Of a stretch of 64,000 nt of DNA, positions 36,285 through 47,779 are shown piece by piece (position 1 is the first letter of the stretch; the number at the start of each line of letters is the position of its first letter). A program made the position numbers and the translations under genes. The DNA is from Cordia subcordata (Eukaryota > Streptophyta > Magnoliopsida > Boraginales > Cordiaceae). The notes beneath the pieces are model-generated. The model worked only from the letters and a program-made list of their open reading frames with translations, was not told the DNA's origin and made no database searches. The DNA is taken from contig JAPTOF010000024.1 in the NCBI GenBank assembly GCA_028554755.1, positions 7,117,001-7,181,000 on the forward strand, given 5' to 3'.

Positions 36285-37433
36285 CTTACTAAGGTGATTA
36301 TGTGAAAGCTTTTGAAAAAAGAGCCTTATTGAAGAATTTTGGAGCTTTGCACTTGAAAACGAAGTCTTGGAGCATGGAGCTTGGTTGAAGATTCTTATAG
36401 ACCTTGTTACTCTTATCTTGTTAAATTACTTTTAAAGAAAGTCTATGTTTTAAGCTCAAAATGCATCCCATTAGCATATATTGCATGGTTATTCTTTTGA
36501 GTGTTTGAAATAAAACTTTTCTTGCTCTTCTAAAGAGATCATCTTTTCTCCTTAATAAGTTGCATGATATAATTGCTTGTCTTCCTTAAAATAGCTTCTT
36601 AAAATATATATTCTTTGCTCTCTGTAGATTTTCTCAAATAAACAAGGGTTTTTTTTTACTTAGTTCAACATGTCTTTACAAACCCTAGTTGAAAGCTACC
36701 TTGAATCTCTATTTTTATGTATGTATATGTAAGTGTATATATGTACATGTTGATTTCCTATAGTAAAATAAGAGTTGTTGGCTTAAGCTATGTTATTTAG
36801 GGAATTAAGTGTGTTTGTCAACTCTTCTTGCACTATGAACATGTGTATATGTGCCTACTCTATATATATTGTATATGTATAGTATATATGTGAGTATATA
36901 TCTCTTGCTCCTCTCTATCTTGCATAAAACAAAACTCATAATGTCCATAGCTATGTACTATAGTACTTAATCATGTTTATCAATTTGCATGACTTAGGAC
37001 TTATAATATTTACATGTGTATGTAAGAAGAATACTTTTTCAAGGAACAAAATCTACAGAACTCTTGAGTTAAGAGAGAGTTTTTGTTGTGCATTTAATGG
37101 TTTGTGTGTGGTAGAAGCATTACATTTAAATAGAGTTGATGTTTCAGTTTTTGGTGATACATTGAGCCTCCAAAAGTCTGCAAAAATGTGCTTATCTGAG
37201 ATGTGAAACTTTTTCAAAAAGTTTTGCTCCTCCTAGCTAAGCAAGTTGACCAACTGGTATGATTGACGTGTAGGCATAGTGACTAAGGAGTGGTTGACTG
37301 GTATAGGTCAGCCAACACAATTAGTAAGCCTATTTTCTCTGGCAACTGAGCATAGTGGTTGACTGGTATGGTCAACTGGTATGACCAGTGAACTTGTATT
37401 TTGTACCAGTTGAGAGCACTAGTCGACCGGTTA
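36135..37433 (+). repeat. SIRE-2 5' LTR, 3' part deleted
   Basis: It aligns with 41407 to about 42660 of the 3' LTR and then stops at about 37433. Coding gag sequence begins directly after. About 750 bp of LTR, the primer site and the first part of gag are missing at this junction. A compound microsatellite (AC)n(AT)n at 36210-36284 is present here but reduced to a few bases in the 3' LTR. Confidence 0.85.
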
Positions 37434-37440
37434 CTATTCA

Positions 37441-38530
37441 TTATCTTTATCTTTGCATGGTTGTTGCCGAGTTTAATAAGATCATTGGATGTACTACTAT
37501 TGAGGAAATATGGGATCCACTTGAAGTTACATTTAAAGGAACTAGTTAAGTGAAAGAAACTAGGATTAGCATGCTTATGCATAAATATGGAATGTTAAGA
37601 ATGCTTCCTAACGAAAATATTCAGCAAATGTACTTTAGATTCATGGAAATTATAAATTCTTTAAAATATCTTGAAAAATCTTATGAAAATGCAGAGCTTG
37701 TTAGAAAACTCTTAAGGAGTCTATCAGTGTTATGGGAACCAAAGGTGATGGCAATCAAAGAAGCTAAGGACCTCAATAATCTACATTGAGTGGACTTGTC
37801 GATTTACTCATGACAAATGAGTTGGAACTCGAAGAACTTGAAGAAGACCAAAAGCTCCAAAGACTATTGCACTCAAAGCCAAACCACAAAAAGATTCAAC
37901 AAGTGGAAGTGATAGTGATGAGGATGAGGAAATGGCTATGTTCTTAAAGTTCAAAAGGTTCATGAGGAAGGAGAAACTCAACTCAAAGAAAGGTCCAAGA
38001 AAAGAGGTAAGCAAAGATGAATCTAGCAAAGAAATAATTTGTTTTAAATGTAAAAAATCAAGAAATGTCAAAGCCAAATGTCCATTAAGAAAGAAAAATG
38101 CAAAGAGATTCAAGAAGAAAGCATTAAAGGCAACTTGGAGCAAGTCAAAATAAAGCAATGAGGAAGAGAAGGATTCCGTTGAAGAAGAAGTGGTCACCTT
38201 TGTCTCATGGCAAGAGAAGATGATGAGATAAGTCCCGATTATGCCTCTTGTGATGAAAAATGCTCATATGAAGAACTAGAAGAGATATACAATGAAATGC
38301 TAATTGAATTCAAAAAAGTGGTCTCTAAAAACAAACAGCGCAAAACGAATATTTCCTCTCTTGAGAACAAGTTGTATGATTCTACTATTGAAAATGAAAA
38401 TTTGGAAAAGGATTTGAAAGAAGAAAACAAATGTTGATTTACAAAATGAAAATGAAGATTTGAAAAAGAAAGTGAACAATTTAGAAGATGTTGTTTCAAA
38501 GTTACATGCAATTATTGTTGTAGAATTGGT
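37441..38530 (+). pseudogene. gag: SIRE-2 gag, N-terminally truncated
   Basis: The frame starts mid-protein (AEFNKIIGCTTIEEIW). It passes one stop at 37547-37549 and runs on through MLPNENIQQMYFRFMEII and KLLRSLSVLWEPKVMAIKEAKDL to a stop near 37787. A basic segment follows in another frame. Then comes a zinc knuckle, CFKCKKSRNVKAKC (about 38040), whose His is Asn. An acidic coiled-coil stretch spans about 38210-38500. Domain order matches SIRE-1. Not functional. Confidence 0.85.
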
Positions 38531-38599
38531 CATGCATCACATGAGTGTTTCATTAGAAAATATGGTAAGAAGAAATATAATGTTATATGGGTTTTGAAA

Positions 38600-40145
38600 G
38601 GAATCAATTCTAATGTTGAAAGACCCAACAAGTCTTGGGTACCAAAGAGAAGAATGGTGGATTTGTTACATTCAAGAACAACTCCAAAGGACGAATCATT
38701 GGCATTGGAGATGTCGATAATAAATCTAAAGTATGTATTGAGAATGTGTTACTTGTCCAAGGTTTGAAACATAACTTGCTTAGCATTAGCCAACTATTTG
38801 GTAAAAGATTGTTTGTTAACTTTAAACCTGTTCATGTGAGATTGTTGATAGTAATGGTAATGTTGTATTTGTTGATATAAGACATCGTAATGTATACACA
38901 TTTGATTTTGATGATTTGCATGATCAAAATGTTTAATGTTTAAGAGCTATGGATGAATATACTTGGCTATGACATAAAAGATTAGGACATGCTAATTTGG
39001 ATTCTATAAACAAGCTTGCCTTGAACTTGTTAAAGGATTTCCTAAATCTAGATTAGTGGATAATAATTTGTGTTATGCATGCAAACTTGGTAAACAAACT
39101 AGAGAATCATTCAAAAGTAAGAAAGTGATTTCAACTAATAGATCCTTGGAACTATTGCATATGGACTTGTTTGGGCCAAATAAAGTTGCTAGTTTGAGTG
39201 GAAAATTTTATGCTTTTGTGATTATTGATGACTTCTCTACATTTACATGGGTAATCTTTCTTGCACAAAAATGACAAATCGAATGAGTTTATAAAGTTTT
39301 GCAAATGTGTTCAAAACAAAAAGGGTTATTTGATTTCAACTATTCAAAGTGATAGAGATAATGAATTTACAAATCAAACTATATAATCTTTTTGTGATGA
39401 AAATGGTATCTCTCACAACTTTTGGCACCCAGAACACCACAATAAAATGGAGTTGTTGAAAGCAAAAATAGATCTTTACAAGAAAGAGCTAGAACAATGC
39501 TTGTTGAAAACAATTTGCCAAGTTATTTTTGGGCTGAGGACATAAACACCGCTATGCTATGTGATTAATCGTTGCATTATTCAAAAATGTGTTGACAAAA
39601 CCCCTTATGAACTATGGAAAAGGAGAAAACCAAACATTTCTTATTTCAAAATTTTTGCTTGTGCATGCTTCATTTTGAATGAAAAAAATAAGCTTGGAAA
39701 ATTTGATGCTAAATCTGATGATGGCATATTTCTTGGTTACTTATTAACTAGTAAGACATATAGAGTTTATAACAAAAGAACAATGGTTGTTGAAGAAGCT
39801 ATCAATGTGAAATTTGATGAAGGTTGTTTTGATTCTAAGCATAAAAATGTTGATGTTGTTACTATACAGAAAGAATTGAGTAATCTCAACTTAGACAAGG
39901 GAAATGAATCTAATGATGCATGTCATGAGGATAAACAATATGAGTATGTTGAACAATATGATGATCAAGATGTTGTACATGATAAGCATGATGATTTCCC
40001 CAGAACTTACAAATTCATTGCTTATCATTCTCCATCTCAAATTATTGGTAAACCCTCTAAACGTGTAGCTACTAGATGTTCTTTGAGAAATGTGAGTAAT
40101 CATTTTGCTTTCTTGTCTCAAATTGGACCTAAAAATTGTGCATGA
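38600..40145 (+). pseudogene. pol: SIRE-2 pre-integrase and integrase, broken
   Basis: The segment around 38635-38880 (FKNNSKGRIIGIGDV ... LLSISQLFGK) is the protease/pre-integrase linker; the protease D-S-G region is missing. RLGHANLDSI (near 38980), the zinc-binding CYACKLGKQ and HMDLFGPNKVASLSGKFYAF follow. Catalytic-core traces and the QER-type segment lie near 39350-39530. From 39561 to 40145 comes the C-terminal part with KTPYELWKRRKPNISYFKIF and a tail ending SQIGPKN. Homology to copia pol ends at about 40140, exactly where family A sequence begins. Confidence 0.88.
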
Positions 40146-40148
40146 CGC

Positions 40149-40618
40149 TTTGCTTTGATGACCTGGTCTACCAGCTACATAGGATACTCGACTGGCTGAT
40201 AAGTTAAGCTCTCTGGACTTGTTAGTCGACCAGCTCTGGGAAAACCACGACCAACAATTATCTGGTGCTCTCTAAAGTGGCCAGTCGACCTAGCTGGTTG
40301 ACCGGCTCCTCTTCAGGGTCAACTGGTTGGCTTTTGTCCTCAAATCTTCATCCTTTCAGCCTCTGATCTTCACCTCAGATCCTGTACATCTTTTATCTTC
40401 ATCAACCATCATTGTGCTAGCTCATGCATTTCCCCAATACTCACCTAAATCATAAAAACAGGCAATTAGTGTAGCATTTATCTATAAAACTCAACTATGT
40501 ATAGTTATCTTTGCTCAAGCATAACTCTACCATAAGTACTATAGTAATACCATTACATAAGCATAAAGCACCTAAAAAACATAGATAAAATGCAATGAAA
40601 ACACACACAGAAACATCA
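40149..40618 (-). repeat. Truncated family A LTR inside SIRE-2
   Basis: It aligns with the last ~450 bp of copy A2 (25140-25589). It carries the GTCGACC-rich cluster, the CTTCATCA...CATCAT stretch, GGCAATTAGTGTAGCA and the end AAACATCA at 40618. The other ~1.35 kb of the LTR is absent, and so are the RT and RNase H of the host element. One deletion that ate both would explain this. Confidence 0.8.
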
Positions 40619-40620
40619 TA

Positions 40621-40965
40621 GAACTTCAAGGACTTGATGCTAAGGACATTGAAAAGCTAATGGCAAATCAAAACATGAATAGAAAGGTTGAGGTTAATGA
40701 AGAGGCAAGGGATGAGTACAATGAGGAGCTTAGTCGAGACAATGAGTTTTGGTCTAAGAACATCAATGAGAGGTTCAAGACCCGTATGCTTAAAGGATTT
40801 GATGCTTTGGGAACTCAAATGTGCTAGGGTTTTGACATGATAAGCGCTAGAGTTGATAGTTTAGCTCAAGCTCAAGATGACATGATTGAGAATCTAGCAC
40901 GGGATGTTCGCAAGATCAAGTTACATTTAGGGACTGTTGATGATGAAACCGGACTGAGCCATTAG
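40621..40965 (+). pseudogene. C-terminal end of a SIRE-2 post-pol ORF
   Basis: A frame open from 40621 (ELQGLDAKDIEKLMANQNMN) to the stop at 40963-40965 is broken only by a TAG at 40825-40827. The product is charged and helical with repeated D/E/K/R and a heptad-like end (VDSLAQAQDDMIENLARDV). It sits where Sirevirus elements carry the extra ORF after pol, followed by non-coding purine tracts. The N-terminal part is missing. Function unknown. Confidence 0.55.
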
Positions 40966-41406
40966 CCTCCTATCTCTTTCACATGTTTTCATAACACTTT
41001 TTCATTTCATTTACATTCCCAGCTTAGCTTAATACTCTACTTATTATGTTTCTAGATTTTCTTATAGTTTTGTGGTTTACTTTCTTCTTTGATTAAAACT
41101 ATGCTTATCTCTCTCAAAGTGATAGGATTTATGTGCTTGCATACTTTGTGTGGAGCCAAATAGTGATATCTTTTAGTATTTATGGCTTAAATTTGTACCC
41201 ATCATTCCCCATAAGGCCATATTTTTGTGATGCCAAAGGGGAAGAAAGGGATCTGGTTATATTGATGTGCTCTAGTTATATTGATATTGGGTTATGTTGC
41301 ATGCATGTGTTGAGAAATTTTGTTGCTTACTATATAATGGATTAAGGGGGAGTTCTCTCCTCTCTTTAGACTCAAAGACAATTTGTGATGATAAAAGGGG
41401 GAGAAT

Positions 41407-43412
41407 GTTGAAATTTTTGCTATTTTTGATGATGTAATTATTATAATTGTCTTTTATAATTGACTGATAAATGCTTTGAAAGCACATAGAATATATCTTT
41501 CTAAGGTGATTATGTGAAAGCTTTTGGAAATGGAGCCTTATTGAAGAAATTTTGAAGCTTTACACTTGAAGAAGAAGTCTTAGAGCATAGAGCTTGGTTG
41601 AAGATTCTTATAGACCTTGTTAATATTATCTTGTTAAATTGCTTTTTGAAGACAGTCTCTATTATGAGCTCAAAATGCATCTGATTAGCAAATATTGCAT
41701 GGTTATTATTTTGGGTGATTGAATTAAAGCTTTTCTTGCTCTTCTAAAGAGATCATCTTTTCTCCTTAATAAGTTACATGATATAATTGCTTGTCTTCCA
41801 TAAAATAGCTTCTTAAAATATATATTCTTTGCTCTCTGCAAATTTTCTCAAATAAACAAGGGTTTTTTTTTTACTTAACTCAACATGTCTTTACAATCCC
41901 TAGTTGAAAGTGAATCTCTACTTATATGCATGTATATGTAAGTATATATATGTATATGTTGATTTCCTATAGTAAAAGTAAGAGTTGCTAGCTTAAGCTA
42001 TGTTATTTAGGGTGTTGAGTGTGTTTGTCAACTCTTCTTGCATTATGAACATGAATATATGTGCTCATATGTATGTGTGCATGTGCGCACGCATATATAT
42101 TATATATGTATCTTGCTCTTCTCTATCATGAGTAAAAGAACACTCATAATGTTTATAGCTATGCATAGTAGGTGCTTAAGCATGTTTATCAACTTGCTTG
42201 ACTTGGGACTTGATGTGTTTGCATGTGCATGTATTAATAATACTTTTTCAACGAACAAAATCTACAAAAATCTTGGTTAAGAGAGAGTTCTTGCTTTGCA
42301 TTTAATACTTTGAATGCTTTATGTGTGGTAGATGCATTACATTTAATAGGAGTTGATGGTTGAGTGTTAGGTAATGCATTGAGCATCCAAAAGTGTGAAA
42401 AAATGTGCTTATCTGAAAAGTAAAACTTTTCAAAAAGTTCTACAACTTTTTCAACTTTTTTTGCTCCTAGTAGCTGAGCAAGCTGGTTGACCGATATAGT
42501 TGACTGATCAACATAGTGATTAAGGAGTGCTCGACCAATATCGGTCAATCGATACATCAGTAAGCCTATTTCTTCTAGTAACTAAGCATAACAATTGACT
42601 ATTATAGTCAACTAGTATGACCAATGAACTTGTGTTTTGTACCGATTGAAGGCACGATCGACTCATTAAGTCGTCCTGTAGCTACAAAACTTTGTTTTTC
42701 AAATATATCCTTGAGGGAGTTAACCTTTTGAGTCTATAAATACTCCTTTTGACCCCCAACGAAAATACAACTTGATCCAAAACCTTTCTAGCAATCAAAT
42801 AGCATTCAAAGCTCTCATTACTGAAAGTTTATATCATTTATTTCTTCATTCATTGATTACTCATCATTTGCATTCATTGGTCAAGTTTTATTGAGTTTAT
42901 AAATTGCCTATCTACTTAGAGCAATATAGGAAGATTTTAACACCTCTTGTATTCTTACTCTTAAGAGTTTGTAAAACAAACACTTTTCTATTTCATTGGG
43001 CGTGTTCTTTTCTCTAGGGTAGACTAAAGTGTGAGATCATTATTGTCAAGTGTGAAGGGTTGAACTTTCTTAAGTGTTTGCAGAACACTTGTGCTTGTCG
43101 TTGTGAACAAGTGTCATTGTTGTTATTCTACACTTCTACAACGTACTAAGCAAGAAGTCTATTCGCTAGTAGAGTTCTTGAAATCCTAAAGAGAGACCTT
43201 TGGTAGTCGACTAGGCCTTCGGGAGTTTGAACCACTATCAATCATTGTGTTTGATTCCTTATCCCTCAAACTCTTTACATTCAAGCACTATTATTTGTTA
43301 CCTTTATCTATTGTATGCTTGATTGTGTGAAATACTAGAAAAAGAGTTTTAAGTGTTTATTTGGTGCCATTAATCCAATTCACCCCCTCTTGGATTTATT
43401 GTCTGGGCAACA
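41407..43412 (+). repeat. SIRE-2 3' LTR
   Basis: This 2006-bp LTR starts TGTTGAAATTT right after AAAAGGGGGAGAA and ends CTCTTGGATTTATTGTCTGGGCAACA. A TATA-like CTATAAATACTCC lies near 42734. The LTR holds GGTTGACCGAT/GGTCAATCGAT motifs near 42480-42560, weaker relatives of the palindromes in SIRE-1. Confidence 0.9.
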
Positions 43413-44150
43413 TCATGCATTGAACATAACTATCATGAGTATTGTCTTTTAGGAACTATACCATCATAAATAGAGGATAATATACTCATTGCTACCAAGT
43501 GTCAATGTTGTTAATCTTGAGCATATACGGATTGTCCACTTGTATTCTAAAAAGTTGAGACATACATGTGCAATAGCAGAATCAATGTATCATCTTGGAT
43601 TTGTCCACTTGATCAGCCAAATCAAATATAATGATATTACTCTTCAGGGCTGTATTGATTATTTAGCTTGTGAGTCACTCTGTATATCAAGAGTTCCGTG
43701 ACCAATGGATGATTACTTTTTTGAACTAGAGATTCCAAGGTTTAGATGTAGTCTTGGAGGTGAAGGTACAAGTAAAGGACCAACTTTGACTACAAGTATA
43801 CATAGAAGGGTGTTTTGGTTATTTGACTTGATAGGTCACTTTTATGTGACAAGCTTCTACGATGTAAATGATTATCCTTAGAAGGCTACTTCGGTCTTTC
43901 AGTGGAATAGATTAATGTCAAAATGATCATAATGACACCAAAGAACTGGCGAGGATATTTTGGTCATTTTTGGAGCCAATGGTAATTATGTCCTTTGGTC
44001 AATCAACTAGTCATATTCCTATTAGGTGCAATTAATTGAGGAAGGCTAATTGTATAGGTTTTTTTTGTGGAGCAAGTTGAGTATGTATTCATTCATAGAA
44101 AATGTTACAAGAGTGAATTTACAAAGCAAGGGAAGTCCTATACAAAAATA
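43413..44150. other. Intergenic stretch, no gene
   Basis: No homology, tandem repeat or paired ends are seen. A T-run near 44060 could be the reverse complement of the poly(A) tail of the LINE fragment that follows. Confidence 0.5.
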
Positions 44151-44159
44151 TTTTCTAGC

Positions 44160-44948
44160 CTCCAGTTGTTGCCAATAATAATATTTTCTCTATTTGAAGG
44201 GAATTTTTTTACCAAAAGTAATTCTACATCTAATATCATTAAATATAGAGACAAAAATACTTTCCTCTGTCTTGACTTCATTGTTGAAAATTCTTCTATT
44301 CCTCTCAAGCCAAAGGTGATAAATGGAAGCTTCAAGGAAGTGCTTCAAAAGAGTAACTCGTAGGTTCTTCTCAAGATTGTGTGGAGAGAAATAAGCAATA
44401 ATGTCATTCCATTCAATAAGGTGAAGGGGGCAATTTGTAAGTTGAAGGCCTCTTCTCCAAATCCTTCTTGTGAAGCTACAAGTGAAGAATAAATGATCCC
44501 TTGTTTCACATCCCCAATGGCAAAAACTGCAGAGAGGATTGACATTCATGCCCTACTATAGTAATTTATATTTGGTATAGAGCTTGTCTTTAAAAGCTAG
44601 CCAAGTAAGAAAACCATTCCTTGGATTATGACCTTTAAACCAAATAAGATGACTTTTCTCAAAACTTTCCCCTTTAATCCAAAAGTGTTCCCAAGTTAGT
44701 TTGAAGGAGAACAATCCACTTGAGGAACGAGTCCAAATGAATTTGTCAGGGTTTCCTTCAATAAGATTGAAACTTGCAGGTTGTAAGTGGAGGAGACTTA
44801 CTGGCCAATCCCAACAATGATTTGTGTAGATGTAGTTAACCTTTGCATGAAGGGGAGGGAAAGGCATATCATTATTCCGATGGTAGAAGAGGATACCATT
44901 CGGATGCCATGTGTCATTCCAAAATGAAGTTGAATTTCCATCACCCAA
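44160..44948 (-). pseudogene. LINE (L1-type) ORF2 C-terminal fragment, zf-RVT domain
   Basis: On the minus strand, 44948-44556 encodes GDGNSTSFWNDTWHPNG ... FSFKLTWEHFWIKG ... WFKGHNPRNGFLTWLAFKDKL. After a stop the reading continues at 44549-44190 with CSFCHWGCETRDHLFFTCSFTRRIW and YHLWLERNRRIF. This is the zinc-binding domain at the end of plant LINE reverse transcriptases (C-x2-C ... H-x3-4-C). Endonuclease and RT domains are absent, as in a 5'-truncated insertion. A T-run at 44060 may mark the tail. No TSD was found. Confidence 0.8.
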
Positions 44949-45320
44949 GTTTTCCTAATTTAACTTATAGGCATCTTAATTAGATAAGTAGGCCCCAAGC
45001 TAGAGAAGATATTTTAATGTATTAAGATTGGATTTTAGGATAAGGCTTATCTGAAAGGAATATTCTATTTCTACAAGAGAAAGAACGGACGTTATGGAAA
45101 CAATCATTATAATAGAAATATATTAGCTCTTTAGGGTTGCCACATACTATATATAGTGGGATTCGGCAAGATCCATTTGAGCCTCTTTGGTTTTTTATAA
45201 TTGTGTAGGCAAGATTTTTTCCCTAGTGCACCAAAAACACATACTAGCCTAATTAGCCTTCAGTTTAGCTAAATCTCTTACAACTAGTACATGCCCATTA
45301 CATAGCACATAGCATTCTAG
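44949..45320. other. Intergenic stretch, no gene
   Basis: Nothing recognisable is seen. Confidence 0.5.
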
Positions 45321-45661
45321 CTATAGGAAAGGGATTATAACAGAGAAGGCTATGAGAGGGCGATTATAAGGCGAGTTTTTTTCAAAGAGGCCACACATCC
45401 AAGATTGGCGCATCTCAATGGTGACATTCGATACCGATACTGATGTATGAATGCCACTCGAGGAAGCTTGAGTACCAACATCTGATTTGTTAAGAACTAG
45501 ATGGTCAATTTTGGTATCTAGCATCGCCAATTTCGACATCATATCGCCCAATGATTGTTGATAATCATCAAGATGTTGAGCATGTAAATGAGCAGTCTCT
45601 TATGTCTTCTTCAGATTTTCATCGAGCAAATTAAGTCAAATTACTTCTGCCATTTGCAAGT
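45321..45661 (-). pseudogene. Gypsy gag-like N-terminus remnant, next to MULE insertion
   Basis: The minus strand gives a weak frame with two stops, reading HLHAQHLDDYQQSLGDMMSKL and then LDTKIDHLVLNKSDVGTQASSS. This is a helical, DTKID-type segment like the start of short-LTR gypsy gag proteins. The upstream part would lie beyond the MULE at 61252 onward, where LTR-like leader sequence (TTTCTCTCAATACAATCA on the minus strand) is seen. The family call is tentative; a host coiled-coil fragment is possible. Confidence 0.35.
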
Positions 45662-45672
45662 CCATGAGAGTA

Positions 45673-45853
45673 AGGTTTATTCCTCCTATAGTCCCTCGAC
45701 TATTTCCTTTGTTATATTTTAGTCCCTTGACTTTCAAAATGAACCTTTTAGTCCTTGGACTTTAATAAGTGGGAAGCCACTCATCCTTTTAACAAATTCA
45801 ATCAGAATTTCAACATTTAAGTCACATGAAACGAACGAGCTTTTAAAATCACC
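45673..45853. repeat. MULE left terminal inverted repeat
   Basis: It pairs with 61061-61240 in reverse over about 180 bp with scattered changes. Shared phrases include CTATAGTCCCTCGACTATT, CGACTTTCAAAAT (left arm TGACTTTCAAAAT), TTTAAGTCAC and AAAATCACC. Confidence 0.92.
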
Positions 45854-47779
45854 TCAGACGACTGATTTAGGATTTAGGGTTTTCTCTTTCTCACTCAACT
45901 ATGTGAAAAAATTTCTTCTCAATCAATGAAGTTCAAGTGAAATCAAGTGTGAAGAATCAAACTTTTGGCAACGGCGAAGCATTCCAAAGTGTGAAGCTCA
46001 TCAATTGCTGTAGTCGCAAAACCCGAAATGGTGTACAGTAAGTTTGATTTTTGTTTAATTCTTGCATAAACCCAGTTTAATTCTTTAATTTCTGCAATAT
46101 CATAAACCCATTTCATAATGTTTGTTTACTAATATGCATTTTTTTCATCCTTTAGTTCCAGAACCTTTCTCCATAAAGTTACTCTACGGTGGGAAATTTA
46201 CCAAAATTTGAAGGCATATAAATGTATGAGGGAAGATTATGTTTCTTGATCATTGTCACTATAGTTCATTGAACCTAGAAACATTACTTAAATTTGTTGA
46301 AGAAGGCACAGATGACGATGGTCTGTATATTGGGTTGTATTATAGAAAACCTGGGTTGGAATTCGAGAAGGGGTTGTTTAGCTTGACTTGTGATGATGAT
46401 GTATTAGAGATGTCTAAGATAAAGTCTAAAAAAATTTTTGATATGTATTATGAAACTTTTGAGAATGAGCCAACTTTAATTAGTCAATTAACACAAGAAA
46501 CTCAAATTGGTTCATGTAGCAATGTAGATAGGATAGCCAATGTCACTTATAATGGAATTATGGGTGATGAAGTTAATGAGGATATGGTCAATGAGTATAA
46601 GGTCAATGAGGATAAGGTCAACAAGGATATGCTTCTGAAGAATAATGATAATACAAAGGGCAAAAGAAAGATATTTTAAGAAGTGAGCATTGATAGTGAA
46701 TCTAATAGTGATAATTCCTTCTTTCATGATAATGAGTTCAGTTTAAGTGAGAATAATGATGATAGGCTTTATGACTAGAATATTGATTCTCCAGTGGAGT
46801 TGTTAGCATCCATTAAAGTCACCAATGAAAATGTTGCATTTAGAAGTGAATATGGAAAGGATATCCCAAGTAGTGATGGCTTTATTAATTTAACAGATAG
46901 TGAAAATAAGCTTGATAGCCATGAAAGCTCAAGAAGTGAGAACAAAGAGGAAAAACCACTCAAAAGCATAAGGTTTTGGGAAAATGCTGACATGAAGAAA
47001 GCAAAGTTTGAGTTGGGAATGATCTTTAGTTCAAGTGAAGAACTCAAGCAAGCATTGAAAGCATAAGGAACTGTGAAGCATATTGACTACATGTTGTTGA
47101 AAAATGACAAGGAGAGGATTCGAGCCAATTGTAAAAAAGAAAATTTGCAAGTGGTTTTTGCATGCTCATAGCCTAGAAGATGGAAACACATTTCAAATTA
47201 GAAGCATGTTCAAAAAGAATTCATGTTCTCAATCTTTGAACCACAATTTACAAAAGAGTTGTGTAGGTTATACATTGAGGATATTAGATTGAATTTGTAT
47301 TGCAAGGTAGGTGACTTTATTAGCAAAGTACATAAATATTTGAATATAATTGTCACTCGGAAGCAAGTTTATAGAGCATAGGTATTGGCCAAGGAAAAGA
47401 TTGAAGGCCAATATAGAGATCAATATAAATCGCTTTGGAATTATTATGAAGAAATCAAGAGAACCAACCCAGGATCAACCATTTGTGTGGATACATACAA
47501 TAACGAAGCAAGTAGTGACGAGAGATTCTTGAGAGTGTGTGTTTGTTTGGATGCTTGTAGAAGAGGTTTTTGGGATGGTTGCAAACATATTGTAGGTTTG
47601 GATGGATGTCATTTGAAAGGACCATATCTAGGAATTCAATAGATAGCAATTGGCATTGATCCAAACAATTGCATTTATCATGTGGTTTACTAAGTTGTAG
47701 AGATAGAGAATAAAGACAATTAGAGTTGTTTCTAAATTTGGAGGTCCAAGACTCAAAGATTTATGGGCAAGAGAAGTGG

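Larger units (their letters stand above)
36135..43412 (+). mobile_element. SIRE-2: Sirevirus-like copia element, internally deleted
   Basis: It runs from TGTTGAAC (36135) to GGGCAACA (43412). Flanks are CCATG (36130-36134) and TCATG (43413-43417), a 5-bp duplication with one change. Order: truncated 5' LTR, gag, pre-integrase, integrase, foreign family A LTR fragment, end of a post-pol ORF, polypurine tracts (TGATGCCAAAGGGG near 41229, AAAAGGGGGAGAA near 41394), full 3' LTR. The primer site, gag start, RT and RNase H are gone. Its family also left the solo LTR at 52651. Confidence 0.9.

Noticed and set aside
40621..40965. Host gene exon
   Set aside because: It lies between the broken pol and the polypurine tracts of SIRE-2, in the place of the post-pol ORF, with an in-frame stop.
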